Assembly (NCBI RefSeq): GCF_937976295.1
Contig: NZ_CALJRY010000285.1
Coordinates: 1-10,941, forward strand
Reading direction: 5' to 3'
DNA from: an uncultured Rothia sp.
GTDB taxonomy: Bacteria; Actinomycetota; Actinomycetes; Actinomycetales; Micrococcaceae
DNA: 10,941 bases
Of this stretch, positions 1-6,531 are shown piece by piece (within the stretch, counting starts at the first letter, position 1; every line of letters starts with the position of its first letter). The notes below the pieces were generated by a model. It was given only the letters and a program-made list of their open reading frames with translations, made no database searches and had not been told where the DNA came from. The position numbers and the translations under genes were made by a program.

Positions 1-15
1 ACGCTCTTCCGATCT
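1..15. other. Illumina sequencing adapter remnant (not genomic)
   Basis: The first 15 bases read ACGCTCTTCCGATCT, the exact 3' end of the common Illumina TruSeq/Nextera-era read 1 adapter. Genomic sequence therefore starts at about base 16. The adapter happens to stay in frame with the downstream coding region, so a gene caller would add false residues to the N-terminus of the first protein. Confidence 0.93.
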
Positions 16-16
16 T

Positions 17-643
17 ATTTTCGTGACCGTGAACTACGCCGATGGTGGTAGCGAGCGCATCGCGGCTGATTATCTGACGCTGACCGGTGAGTCTGCTAAC
101 CAGAAGGCTCGTGAGCGTTTTGCTGATGTTCCGGCTGCTCACGCAAACCACAAGGCTGTTCTGTGGGCTGCTGATCAGAAGCTGCTTGATTCTCGTGAGA
201 AGGATTGGTTCGGCGTTAATGATGATGCGACCCGCGGCGAGCTGACTGTTGCGCTGTACCGTATGGCTGGTTCCCCGAAGGTTGATTTGCCGGCTACTAG
301 CCCGTACGCGGATGTGAAGACTGACGACCCGAACTACGCTGCGTACATTTGGGCTCGTCAGAAGGGCATTACTTTCGGCTGGTCTGATGGTAAGTTCCAC
401 GCGGATGCGTCTGTGTCTAATGCTACTGTTGCGGCGTTCCTGTACCGTTTTGACGGCAAGAAGCCAGTTGCTGTGACTGAGGCGCCGTACACCGATGTGA
501 AGGTTGGTTCCGCGTTCTACCGTGAGATTGCGTGGGCTAAGCAGCAGAAGCTGCAGGTGTTCCCTGGCTCTGAGTACCACCCGTCTGCGCTGGTGAGCCG
601 TGGTGAGCTGGCTGGTTTCTTGATGAACTACAAAGTCCGTTAG
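17..643 (+). CDS. SLH-like repeat surface protein, 5' truncated
   Basis: This is the C-terminal part of a secreted or surface protein; the reading frame is open through the left edge, so the real start is missing. A GTG at 23 is only an internal valine. Counting from that valine (206 residues), three SLH-like units are visible. Unit 1 (33-83) runs FADV...WAA...TRGELTVALYRMAG. Unit 2 (95-144) runs YADV...IWARQKGITFGWSDGKF...SNATVAAFLYR. Unit 3 (156-203) runs YTDV...IAWAKQQKL...SRGELAGFL. The preceding stretch (VTVNYADGGSE) resembles the end of a beta-rich Rib- or Ig-like module, which is inference. SLH domains classically bind cell-wall polysaccharide non-covalently. No sortase motif follows; the protein ends three residues after unit 3. 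It is the first of four paralogues on this strand, and its unit 1 is complete, unlike that of the third and fourth genes. Confidence 0.88.
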   Translation: MFVTVNYADGGSERIAADYLTLTGESANQKARERFADVPAAHANHKAVLWAADQKLLDSREKDWFGVNDDATRGELTVALYRMAGSPKVDLPATSPYADVKTDDPNYAAYIWARQKGITFGWSDGKFHADASVSNATVAAFLYRFDGKKPVAVTEAPYTDVKVGSAFYREIAWAKQQKLQVFPGSEYHPSALVSRGELAGFLMNYKVR

Positions 644-748
644 AGCTCTTAATGTTCGCTAGGGTTAGTCTCTAGGTTCTAGAGATTGTGCCGGGCTGGC
701 GGCGATGAAACGTTGGTTTTATCCCGCTGGTCCGGCTTTTTGTGCCTC

Positions 749-774
749 CTGCGGGGTACTGTTCCGCGGTTTTT
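749..774 (+). terminator. Candidate intrinsic terminator after first SLH gene
   Basis: CTGCGG and CCGCGG can pair as a six-base stem with one G-U pair and a nine-base loop, followed directly by TTTTT. It lies about 105 bases after the stop codon. The stem is short, so the call is moderate. Confidence 0.42.
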
Positions 775-908
775 CGGGGTATTTTCGCCGGTTAACACGC
801 TAATGTGGGCTGTACCGCATGTGGGGCGCACCTCATGCGGTGCCCGCTATTGGGGGATTTTCGGGGTGTTCCGCTCCCCTTTTTCAAGATTGTTTCACAG
901 AGTGTAAA

Positions 909-937
909 TTAATATTTTTCAAGCTGTGGTTTATGCT
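909..937 (+). promoter_or_regulatory. Candidate promoter for the membrane-anchored SLH gene
   Basis: TTAATA (909-914) and TATGCT (932-937) are separated by 17 bases, each matching four of six positions of the sigma-70-type consensus. They sit in the only A+T-rich part of the spacer and would give a leader of about 95 bases. It is not the same promoter as that of the two following paralogues. Confidence 0.33.
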
Positions 938-1038
938 TAGGACTGTTGTGCCCCCTTGGTGTGCGCCCGTTTCCGGTTGGGCGTCTGTTGTGCGAGGGAG
1001 CCCATCACACACCGATACATCAACCACATTGAGGATTT

Positions 1039-1932
1039 ATGTCCCAGGATTCTAAGCAGTCGACTGATACTGCCCATAATTCTTCTGCACCTCTTTCTGC
1101 ACCTCTGCTGGCACCGGAGGGCACCCCCGAGGCTTCTTCTCAGGCTGACTCGAAGAAGCGTAAGCGCCGCCGTATTGAGCTGGCTGTTGGCGCTGTGGCG
1201 TTGGCGGGTGTTTTGTATCTGCCGTTCTCCCCTCTTTTCTCTTTTTATGATTCGTCGGAGGCGCGTCTTTCGTCGGCGAATACCGCGGCGCCGGCGACCG
1301 CTTCGGCCACCTCTACGTCTCCTCTGGTGTCGAGTTCTTCGACTCAGGGCCCGAAGATTCTGCGTCCGTCCGTAACGGCGCCGGATGCGAACACTATTTT
1401 TGCTGATGTCCCCGAGGATTCTGCGTACTATGCGGGTATCCGTTGGGCTGTTCGTACCCAGACGATGGAGCCGGTTTCTGAGGACACTTTTGGTGCTGAG
1501 GATCCGGTGACTCGTGGCGAGTTGATCACCATGTTCTATAAGCTGGCGGGTTCGCCGGCGGTGACCCGTCCGGAGCATTCGCCGTATGAGGATGTTGATG
1601 AGTCTGACCCGAACTATGATGCGTATCTGTGGGCGCGTCAGGAGCGTATTACTTCTGGTTGGGTTGATGGTAAGTTCCATGCGGAGGCGCGCCTGTCGAA
1701 TGCTTCTGCTGTGGCTCTTCTGTACCGTGCTGACGGTGCGCAGAAGATTCAGATGTCGGGTTCTTCGCCGTTTAGCGATGTGTCGTCTGCGACTCCGTTC
1801 TACCGTCAGATTGTGTGGGCGTCTCGCCATGGTGTGTCGACGGTGTCTGAGGGTAATGCTTTTGAGCCGACGGCACAGACGTCTCGTGGTCGTGTTGCGA
1901 TGATGATGTACCTGTATTTCCGCACTTCGTAG
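1039..1932 (+). CDS. Membrane-anchored SLH-like repeat protein
   Basis: This 297-residue protein starts at an ATG preceded four bases upstream by GAGG. Residues 1-38 are a Ser/Ala/Pro-rich cytoplasmic segment, followed by a strongly basic cluster KKRKRRR (39-45) and a hydrophobic segment (about 46-68). There is no AxA cleavage site, so it looks like a signal anchor with the C-terminus outside (N-in, C-out). A Ser/Thr/Ala-rich linker (72-118) leads to three SLH-like units: 121-171 (FADV...IRWA...TRGELITMFYKLAG), 183-232 (YEDV...LWARQERITSGWVDGKF...SNASAVALLYR) and 245-294 (FSDV...IVWAS...SRGRVAMMMYLYF). It lacks the G-x-G-F modules of the next two genes. It may present the SLH domain from the membrane towards the wall. 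The exact role and ligand are unknown. A strong terminator follows. Confidence 0.88.
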   Translation: MSQDSKQSTDTAHNSSAPLSAPLLAPEGTPEASSQADSKKRKRRRIELAVGAVALAGVLYLPFSPLFSFYDSSEARLSSANTAAPATASATSTSPLVSSSSTQGPKILRPSVTAPDANTIFADVPEDSAYYAGIRWAVRTQTMEPVSEDTFGAEDPVTRGELITMFYKLAGSPAVTRPEHSPYEDVDESDPNYDAYLWARQERITSGWVDGKFHAEARLSNASAVALLYRADGAQKIQMSGSSPFSDVSSATPFYRQIVWASRHGVSTVSEGNAFEPTAQTSRGRVAMMMYLYFRTS

Positions 1933-1993
1933 TTTTTACATTTCCTAGTTTTCGCACTTCGTTTTAGCGCTTTGTGTGAGCGTGTTTGGCGGC

Positions 1994-2030
1994 CCCGTAC
2001 TCCCGTTTGGGAGTGCGGGCTTCTGTTTTT
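1994..2030 (+). terminator. Intrinsic terminator after membrane-anchored SLH gene
   Basis: An 11-bp stem (1994-2004 with 2009-2019, one G-U pair) closes a GTTT tetraloop and is followed by CTTCTGTTTTT. The arms contain CCCGT and CTCCC. It lies about 60 bases after the stop codon at 1932. Confidence 0.85.
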
Positions 2031-2115
2031 GGGGTTTAGCTTGCTGGGTTCAATTTTTAGTGGCTGGCCAACCTGTGAAAACCCTCAGAACCCTCAAGTC
2101 TCTCTTGAGTGTTTC

Positions 2116-2144
2116 CTGACATCTGTTCAACCCTTTGTTAGGGT
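2116..2144 (+). promoter_or_regulatory. Promoter, first of a duplicated pair
   Basis: CTGACA (2116-2121, five of six matches to TTGACA) is separated by 17 bases from TAGGGT (2139-2144), which fits the actinobacterial TANNNT -10 pattern. The same pair with the same spacing occurs before the next paralogue (3549-3577), embedded in the 18 identical bases CTTGAGTGTTTCCTGACA. Transcription would start near 2151, leaving a leader of about 125 bases. Confidence 0.72.
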
Positions 2145-2150
2145 GAGAGT

Positions 2151-2172
2151 GTCCCCCGAAACTGACGGGGAT
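2151..2172 (+). promoter_or_regulatory. Conserved 5' leader hairpin
   Basis: GTCCCC (2151-2156) pairs with GGGGAT (2167-2172) around a ten-base loop, at or next to the predicted transcription start. The paralogous leader keeps the same stem as ATCCCC/GGGGAT (3584-3604), replacing the outer G-U pair with A-U. The pairing is retained while the loop changes, suggesting an RNA element such as a 5' stabiliser or control hairpin. The function is inferred. Confidence 0.5.
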
Positions 2173-2275
2173 ACTCGACCACTTTCTCATTGGGTTGGCG
2201 CAGATTCGACGAAGATTCCTCACTCCCTTTTAGAAACTGCATCGGCGCAATGGGCATGACCGATAAGGAATGATT

Positions 2276-3361
2276 ATGTCCGCTCTTCCGAATTTCAAGG
2301 CTTCGTCCTTCTTCCGTGCAGCACGGGGTTGCGGTGCGTTGGCGTTGGCTGGCGCGATGGTCCTGCCGATGGCTCCGGCGCTTGCGCAGAATGCTGCTGC
2401 GGATGCTCCTGCAGCTGCGGCTGCTGTCGCCCAGAAGGCTGAGGCTGACGCGTTCGCCCCTCACTGGCGCTACAACGCTTTGAAGGATACCGGTAACGAT
2501 CAGGTTCTGGATTTCTCTGGCTGGGGTTTCAATGGTGAGATTAACTCCCCGAAGGGTGTGCAGATTGTTGTGCGCGAGAATACTCTGAGGGCGCCGGTTC
2601 TGGCAACCAGCGACATTATCGAGTTTGACCACCCCACCGAGTCTTCGGCGTACCGTGACGGCAACCTGTACGGTAACGTGAATCTTCCGGCGAACACTCT
2701 GGATGCTTCGAAGAAGTACGTGATTGAGGTTTGGGCTAATGACGGTTACGGCGAGAACGGCGAGCTGATTGCGCCGGTCGTGGGCAAGTCCACTGAGGGC
2801 CGCGGTACCCTGCTCGCATGGCAGGACCTGGATCTGAACGGCACGAATGGTTACAGGGACGCAAACCTGCCCAACGCTCAGGATCCCAAGAAGGACGATG
2901 ACCAGAAGCCTGCTCCTTCCGATGAGAAGCTGAAGACTCCCGCAACTCGCGGTGAGCTTACAGCTGCTCTGTACATTCAGGCGGGAACCCCCGAGGTGAA
3001 GCTGCCCGAGACCTCCCCCTGGCCGGATGTGAAGACCACCGACCCGAACTTCCCCGCTTACGTGTGGGCTCGTCAGAAGGGTATTACCTTCGGCTGGTCG
3101 GACGGTAAATTCCACGCTGATGCCGGCATTTCGAATGCTACCGTTGCGGCGTTTACTTACCGTGCGGCTGGTTCGCCCGCGGTTAAGGGCGACTCCCCGT
3201 ACAGCGATGTGGCCCCCGGTTCGGCGTTCTACCGTGAGATTCTGTGGGCTCAGCAGAACAAGGTGGTGCTGAACGCTAGCGGCGCTTTTGATGCTCAGCA
3301 CATGGTGACTCATGGTGAGCTGGAGACTCTGATTGAGGCGTTCCAGGCTCGCGCTAAGTAA
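2276..3361 (+). CDS. Secreted SLH-like protein with one G-x-G-F Ig-like module
   Basis: The protein has 361 residues when started at ATG 2276. That ATG lies seven bases after AAGG, exactly as in the next paralogue; the ATG at 2270 would leave only one base of spacing. A Sec signal peptide (residues 1-37, cleavage after APALA before Q38) is followed by an Ala-rich stretch. A beta-rich module (about 62-190) follows, containing DFSGWGF, LPANTLDASKKYVIEVWA and RGTLLAWQDLDL. A Lys/Asp/Pro linker (203-221) precedes the SLH region. The first SLH unit keeps only its second half (TPATRGELTAALYIQAG, 222-237). Units 2 (249-298: PDV...VWARQKGITFGWSDGKF...SNATVAAFTYR) and 3 (309-356: YSDV...ILWAQQNKV...VTHGELETLIEAF) are complete. 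It is probably wall-associated through the SLH units, with the module facing outward. No sortase signal or lipobox is present. Ligand unknown. Confidence 0.9.
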   Translation: MSALPNFKASSFFRAARGCGALALAGAMVLPMAPALAQNAAADAPAAAAAVAQKAEADAFAPHWRYNALKDTGNDQVLDFSGWGFNGEINSPKGVQIVVRENTLRAPVLATSDIIEFDHPTESSAYRDGNLYGNVNLPANTLDASKKYVIEVWANDGYGENGELIAPVVGKSTEGRGTLLAWQDLDLNGTNGYRDANLPNAQDPKKDDDQKPAPSDEKLKTPATRGELTAALYIQAGTPEVKLPETSPWPDVKTTDPNFPAYVWARQKGITFGWSDGKFHADAGISNATVAAFTYRAAGSPAVKGDSPYSDVAPGSAFYREILWAQQNKVVLNASGAFDAQHMVTHGELETLIEAFQARAK

Positions 3362-3442
3362 GGTCGTTTAGACCGCCCACGTCCCCCTCGGGTTTTACTT
3401 TGAGGGCGCGTGCGGCGTGGCGCATCAAATAGCTCTCTGATT

Positions 3443-3482
3443 CCCCGTGCTCCCAAATGGTTTTCTGTTTGGGAGCGCGGGG
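3443..3482 (+). terminator. Intrinsic terminator after second secreted SLH gene region
   Basis: A 15-bp stem (3443-3457 with 3468-3482, one G-U pair) closes a ten-base loop and is followed by TTCAGCTTTT. Its arms (CCCCGTGCTCCC) resemble those of the terminator at 1994-2019, so this terminator was probably duplicated with the gene. It lies about 80 bases after the stop codon. Confidence 0.75.
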
Positions 3483-3548
3483 TTCAGCTTTTAACAGCTA
3501 CCGCTGTGTGAGATTTCTCGAAACCTTAAAGTATTCCTTGAGTGTTTC

Positions 3549-3577
3549 CTGACAATCGTTCAACGCTTTGATAGGGT
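3549..3577 (+). promoter_or_regulatory. Promoter, second of the duplicated pair
   Basis: CTGACA (3549-3554), 17 bases, then TAGGGT (3572-3577): the same boxes and spacing as at 2116-2144. Conservation continues through the leader (for example GCAGATTC and the hairpin), so the whole upstream region, about 170 bases, was duplicated with the gene. Confidence 0.72.
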
Positions 3578-3583
3578 GAGGAT

Positions 3584-3604
3584 ATCCCCAAAACCGAGGG
3601 GGAT
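3584..3604 (+). promoter_or_regulatory. Conserved 5' leader hairpin, second copy
   Basis: ATCCCC (3584-3589) pairs perfectly with GGGGAT (3599-3604) across a nine-base loop, just downstream of the predicted transcription start. It is the counterpart of the hairpin at 2151-2172, with a different loop and one changed but still pairing stem position. Confidence 0.5.
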
Positions 3605-3707
3605 TTTCAACCACTTTTCTCATAGGGTGCGTGCAGATTCAACGGCGAATTCCCTATCCGCCGTTGAGCCCACAGAGCCCTGCGAGAAGCAACTTTAAGG
3701 ATATGTT

Positions 3708-5336
3708 ATGTCCTCACTTCCGAACTCTAAGTCTTCATTCCTCCGCGCGGCTCGGAACTGTAGCGCGCTCGCACTGGCGGGCGTGATGATTCTGCCGCTG
3801 ACCCCGGTGCTCGCCCAGGACGCAGTGCCCACCGCAAACGTGCCTGTCACTAACGCACCAACTGCCAATACCCCCGCCTCTGCAACTCAGGATGTCGCGG
3901 ATGAGCCGTCTTTCACCGTTGTCTATGAGGATTACTACTACCAGGACGGCCGTGACGTCTTCAAGCAAGAGGGCGACGGCCTGTACACCGGTGAGGACAG
4001 TAAAATTACGGTTCTGGGCACCGGCTTCACCAAGGAGTGGCGCAAGCAGCACGGCAAGGTAGTCATCTACATCGCACCCGAGGAGAACGTCCCCTACAAC
4101 GCCCATCAGGTGACCGATACCCTCTTGCGGTTTGAAGAGGGCAAGGACTTCACCATTGACGATGACGGCACCTTTGTCGCCCCGCTGAAGGTTAAGGCTA
4201 ATACTTTGCCGAGTTACTATACCCTCACGGAGTATTTTCCGGATATGACTCTGGACAAGGTGCGTTACGAGGTTGGCATCCTTGCCGAGCCCGAGGGCCA
4301 GCCGCAGTCGACCGTTCAGGATATCTGGGCTCGCAAGAACGTTGTGACGCATCACGGTCTGAGCACCAATGATTATCACTTCGATACCTTCGCACCTAAG
4401 TTGAAATACGACGCTTTGAAGGACCCCACGAAGGATCAGGAACTGCTGATTCAGGGTCAGGGCTTCGTAGGGACTGACATCCCCGGCGCTGAGGGCATGA
4501 TGTACGTCATTCGCGAGAAGGGCACGGGTTCCCCCGTCCTGGTCATGAGCGAGATGAAGCATTACGTCCAAGGCGATGATGAATACGAGACGAGCCTGGA
4601 GGGAGGCTTCGCTTTCGTCAATCTCAAGATTCCAGCGAACACGCTGGATCCGTCCAAACAGTACGTCATTGAGGCGTGGAGCGACTACGGTTACCCCAGC
4701 AAGACAGATAAGACTCTCATCACCCCGATGGTGGGTTTTGCCCCGGAGCACCGCGGCGTTCTTTTGGCGCACCAGGATTTGAAGTTTGAGGGTGTCCAGC
4801 GGTTCACGAATGCTTACGTACCCGTAGAGGAACGTATGTACTTTTCGACATCGCTGAACGACGAAGAACGGAATCAGCCCGCCACCCGCGGTGAGCTGGC
4901 TTCCGCCCTTTATGAGATGAAGGGCAGCCCCAAGGTGGACCTTCCTGAAGTCTCTCCGTGGCCGGATGTGAAGACGGACAATCCGAACTACGCCGCCTAC
5001 ATTTGGGCTCGTGAAAAGGGTGTTACCTTCGGCGGACCTGACGGAAAGTTCCACGCGGAGGACGGTCTCACGAATGCAACCGTTGCCGCAATGATTTACC
5101 GTGCGTCTGGTTCACCGGAAGTATCGGGTGTTTCGTCCTTCCCGGATGTTACGCCGGATTCCGCGTTCTACCGCGAGATTCTGTGGGCTACCCAGCAGAA
5201 TGTTATTACTCCCGAGACCGGCATGTTTGAGCCGAATCATGCTGTGACCCGCATTGAGTTGGACTGGATAACGTTCTATTACTGGCATCGTGTTATGCAC
5301 CCTACCACTACCGGCCTGTATCGCATTGCTAACTAA
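3708..5336 (+). CDS. Secreted SLH-like protein with two G-x-G-F Ig-like modules
   Basis: This is the largest of the four paralogues (542 residues). Its ATG lies seven bases after AAGG; an ATG at 3703 is out of frame. The signal peptide (1-36, cleavage after TPVLA before Q37) is very similar to that of the preceding gene. A Thr/Ala/Pro/Asn linker (38-66) follows. Module A (about 68-208) contains TVLGTGFTKEW and VKANTL. Module B (about 230-362) contains LLIQGQGFVG, IPANTLDPSKQYVIEAWS and RGVLLAHQDLKF, and matches the single module of the preceding protein. The SLH region begins with a half unit (PATRGELASALYEMKG, 391-406), then unit 2 (418-466: PDV...IWAREKGVTFGGPDGKF...TNATVAAMIYR) and unit 3 (478-526: FPDV...ILWATQQNV...VTRIELDWITFYY). 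The A/B arrangement suggests internal module duplication. Probably a wall-attached surface protein; adhesive or structural roles are guesses. Confidence 0.9.
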   Translation: MSSLPNSKSSFLRAARNCSALALAGVMILPLTPVLAQDAVPTANVPVTNAPTANTPASATQDVADEPSFTVVYEDYYYQDGRDVFKQEGDGLYTGEDSKITVLGTGFTKEWRKQHGKVVIYIAPEENVPYNAHQVTDTLLRFEEGKDFTIDDDGTFVAPLKVKANTLPSYYTLTEYFPDMTLDKVRYEVGILAEPEGQPQSTVQDIWARKNVVTHHGLSTNDYHFDTFAPKLKYDALKDPTKDQELLIQGQGFVGTDIPGAEGMMYVIREKGTGSPVLVMSEMKHYVQGDDEYETSLEGGFAFVNLKIPANTLDPSKQYVIEAWSDYGYPSKTDKTLITPMVGFAPEHRGVLLAHQDLKFEGVQRFTNAYVPVEERMYFSTSLNDEERNQPATRGELASALYEMKGSPKVDLPEVSPWPDVKTDNPNYAAYIWAREKGVTFGGPDGKFHAEDGLTNATVAAMIYRASGSPEVSGVSSFPDVTPDSAFYREILWATQQNVITPETGMFEPNHAVTRIELDWITFYYWHRVMHPTTTGLYRIAN

Positions 5337-5354
5337 GTAGACCGAGCCGGTTAT

Positions 5355-5394
5355 AGCCCGGGCACCTCGTCACAACGGATGGGGTGCCCGGGCT
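5355..5394. terminator. Strong hairpin between convergent genes
   Basis: AGCCCGGGCACC (5355-5366) and its exact complement (5383-5394) form a 12-bp perfect stem, extendable by two pairs around a 12-base loop. It lies between the end of the fourth SLH gene and the end of the minus-strand nif3 gene, so it probably terminates both. Neither side has a real T-run, which lowers confidence in a purely intrinsic mechanism. Confidence 0.68.
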
Positions 5395-5426
5395 CTTACG
5401 CATTGAGGGAATCTGCGCGGATTCTT

Positions 5427-5466
5427 CTAGAGTTCTCGCCCCTAGAATTCTCGCCCTAGAGTTCCC
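5427..5466. repeat. Tandem 14-15 bp repeat over the nif3 stop codon
   Basis: Three head-to-tail units start at 5427, 5442 and 5456: CTAGAGTTCTCGCCC, CTAGAATTCTCGCC and the partial CTAGAGTTCCC. The third overlaps the last codons and the TAG stop of the minus-strand nif3 gene. It looks like slippage duplication of the gene terminus; each unit carries another TAG on the minus strand. Confidence 0.75.
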
Positions 5467-6388
5467 ACGCGGCGGCGGGTTCGGTACTTGCCGAGTGCGC
5501 GTCCTGACCGGTTGCCACGCCGGTAGAGACGGTGAAGTCCCACGGGTCGGTGTTGAGTGCGGACAGCTTCGTTTCGATGGCGAAGCCGCGCTCGGCGAGC
5601 AGGGCACGCAGGCGGTTTGCCGCCGACTGCAGCCAAAGGGATTCGCTGGCGGCGTGGGAGCAGTCAATCAGGGCGATGTTGCTGCCGTCGATTCGTGCGG
5701 TTTCACGGAATTCGCTGGCGGGGTGGTGGCGCAGGTCGGCGGTAATGTACACCTGCGCGTCGGTGGCGCGCACAGCATCGAAGAGAGAGTCACCGGCACC
5801 ACCGCAGAGGGCGACGCGGCGGATCGGCTGGTCGGCGCGTCCGGCGATGCGCAGGCCGCCAGCGGTTGCGGGCAGTGCCGCAGCGAGGCGTTCTGCAAGC
5901 TCCTTGAGGGTGATTTCTTCGGGCAGGGTGCCGAGGCGGCCGGTGCCTACCGCGTGTTCCTGGTCGTCGAGTACCTGGGTTTGCGCTTCGGTGAGCGGCT
6001 CGCGGTCAATCAGGCCGATAGCGTCGCAGAGTGCTTCGTTCACGCCTTCAACGGCGGCATCTGCGTTGGTGTGCGCGCCGAGCAGGCCGCATCCGCCTTC
6101 GATGAGGGTGTGCAGAACGTTGCCCTTGTAGTCGCTGTCGGGAATGAACTTTGCGCCGCGGAGCAGCAGCGGGTGGTGGGTGATGAGCAGCTGCGCGCCT
6201 TCGGCTACGGCTTCTTCGGCGGTGGCGGTGAGGGCGTCTACTGCGAAGAGGACGGTGCTCACTTTAGCGGCGCCACGTCCGGCGACGAGGCCGGAGGCGT
6301 CCCATCCGGCGGCGAGCTGCGGCGGGAAGAGCGTGTGGAAGGCGTCGACGACTTCTGCGAGGGTGGGGGTTTCTAGTTTTTCAGTCAT
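5456..6388 (-). CDS. Nif3-like dinuclear metal centre hexameric protein
   Basis: This 310-residue protein belongs to the Nif3/YbgI/YqfO family (known as GTP cyclohydrolase 1 type 2 homologues), which forms toroidal hexamers with two metal ions per subunit. Visible hallmarks are WDASGLVAG (29-37), the metal-binding THHPLL (70-75, His71 and His72), AHTNADAA (105-112, Asp110), the second-half motif VALCGGAGDSLFDA (192-205), VYITADLRHH (213-222), and IDCSHAASE (241-249), where His245 and Glu249 are the expected C-terminal metal ligands. The usual Gly before that His is Ser here. The family length is about 250-370. The ATG at 6388 has AGAGG only one base upstream, which is unusually close, but the N-terminus aligns with the family from the first residues. 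Substrate and physiological role remain unclear for the family. It is divergent from msrA with a 143-base spacer. Confidence 0.93.
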   Translation of the reverse strand: MTEKLETPTLAEVVDAFHTLFPPQLAAGWDASGLVAGRGAAKVSTVLFAVDALTATAEEAVAEGAQLLITHHPLLLRGAKFIPDSDYKGNVLHTLIEGGCGLLGAHTNADAAVEGVNEALCDAIGLIDREPLTEAQTQVLDDQEHAVGTGRLGTLPEEITLKELAERLAAALPATAGGLRIAGRADQPIRRVALCGGAGDSLFDAVRATDAQVYITADLRHHPASEFRETARIDGSNIALIDCSHAASESLWLQSAANRLRALLAERGFAIETKLSALNTDPWDFTVSTGVATGQDAHSASTEPAAAWEL

Positions 6389-6531
6389 ACCTCTATTGTG
6401 GCAGGTGGCGGGATTGCAGACGGTTTATGCCGAAACCTGCGGCCGCGCAGGAATATTGTGCGACCCCGCGGTGTTCTTGAGGTAGTGTGGATTTTTATAT
6501 CAGTTCGAGGCTCAATATTCGAGGAGGAATC

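Larger units (their letters stand above)
644..1038 (+). other. 395-bp gene-free spacer with several hairpins
   Basis: No convincing gene lies here; short open frames lack ribosome binding sites and protein-like composition. It holds an A+T-rich inverted repeat (TCTCTAG, GTT, CTAGAGA at 669-685), the candidate terminator at 749-774, and a second inverted repeat ACCGCATG/CATGCGGT (814-821 with 834-841). A GGGG...CCCCTTTTT arrangement at 863-884 could be another weak terminator. The promoter for the next gene probably lies in the A+T-rich part after 890. Confidence 0.5.

Noticed and set aside
686..1055. Two small plus-strand open frames in the first spacer
   Set aside because: No ribosome binding sites; they cover hairpins and a promoter, overlap each other and read as Cys/Trp/Arg-rich noise.
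1921..1961. Nine-base direct repeat CGCACTTCG at the end of the second gene
   Set aside because: Short, low-complexity surroundings; most likely chance or a small local duplication without further support.
2270..2275. Upstream ATG for the third SLH protein
   Set aside because: Only one base from AAGG; the ATG at 2276 reproduces the spacing and first residues of the paralogue at 3708.
3385..3406. CCCTC/GAGGG inverted repeat before the 3443 terminator
   Set aside because: Five pairs with a 12-base loop and no T-run; the stronger hairpin follows 40 bases later.
937..5054. Long minus-strand open frames opposite the SLH genes (for example 937-1830, 2138-3313, 3735-5054)
   Set aside because: They are arginine-rich or leucine/valine-rich shadows of the real plus-strand genes, without signal or domain patterns, and they run across promoters and terminators.
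2276..5336. Lipobox or sortase signal in the secreted SLH proteins
   Set aside because: The cysteine in the signal (ARGCGAL, ARNCSAL) precedes the hydrophobic core and lacks an L-x-x-C context; no LPxTG-like motif or C-terminal hydrophobic tail exists.
5384..6376. Plus-strand open frame of 330 codons opposite nif3
   Set aside because: It begins at the intergenic hairpin, has glycine/alanine-rich composition, and the opposite strand clearly encodes a conserved Nif3 protein.
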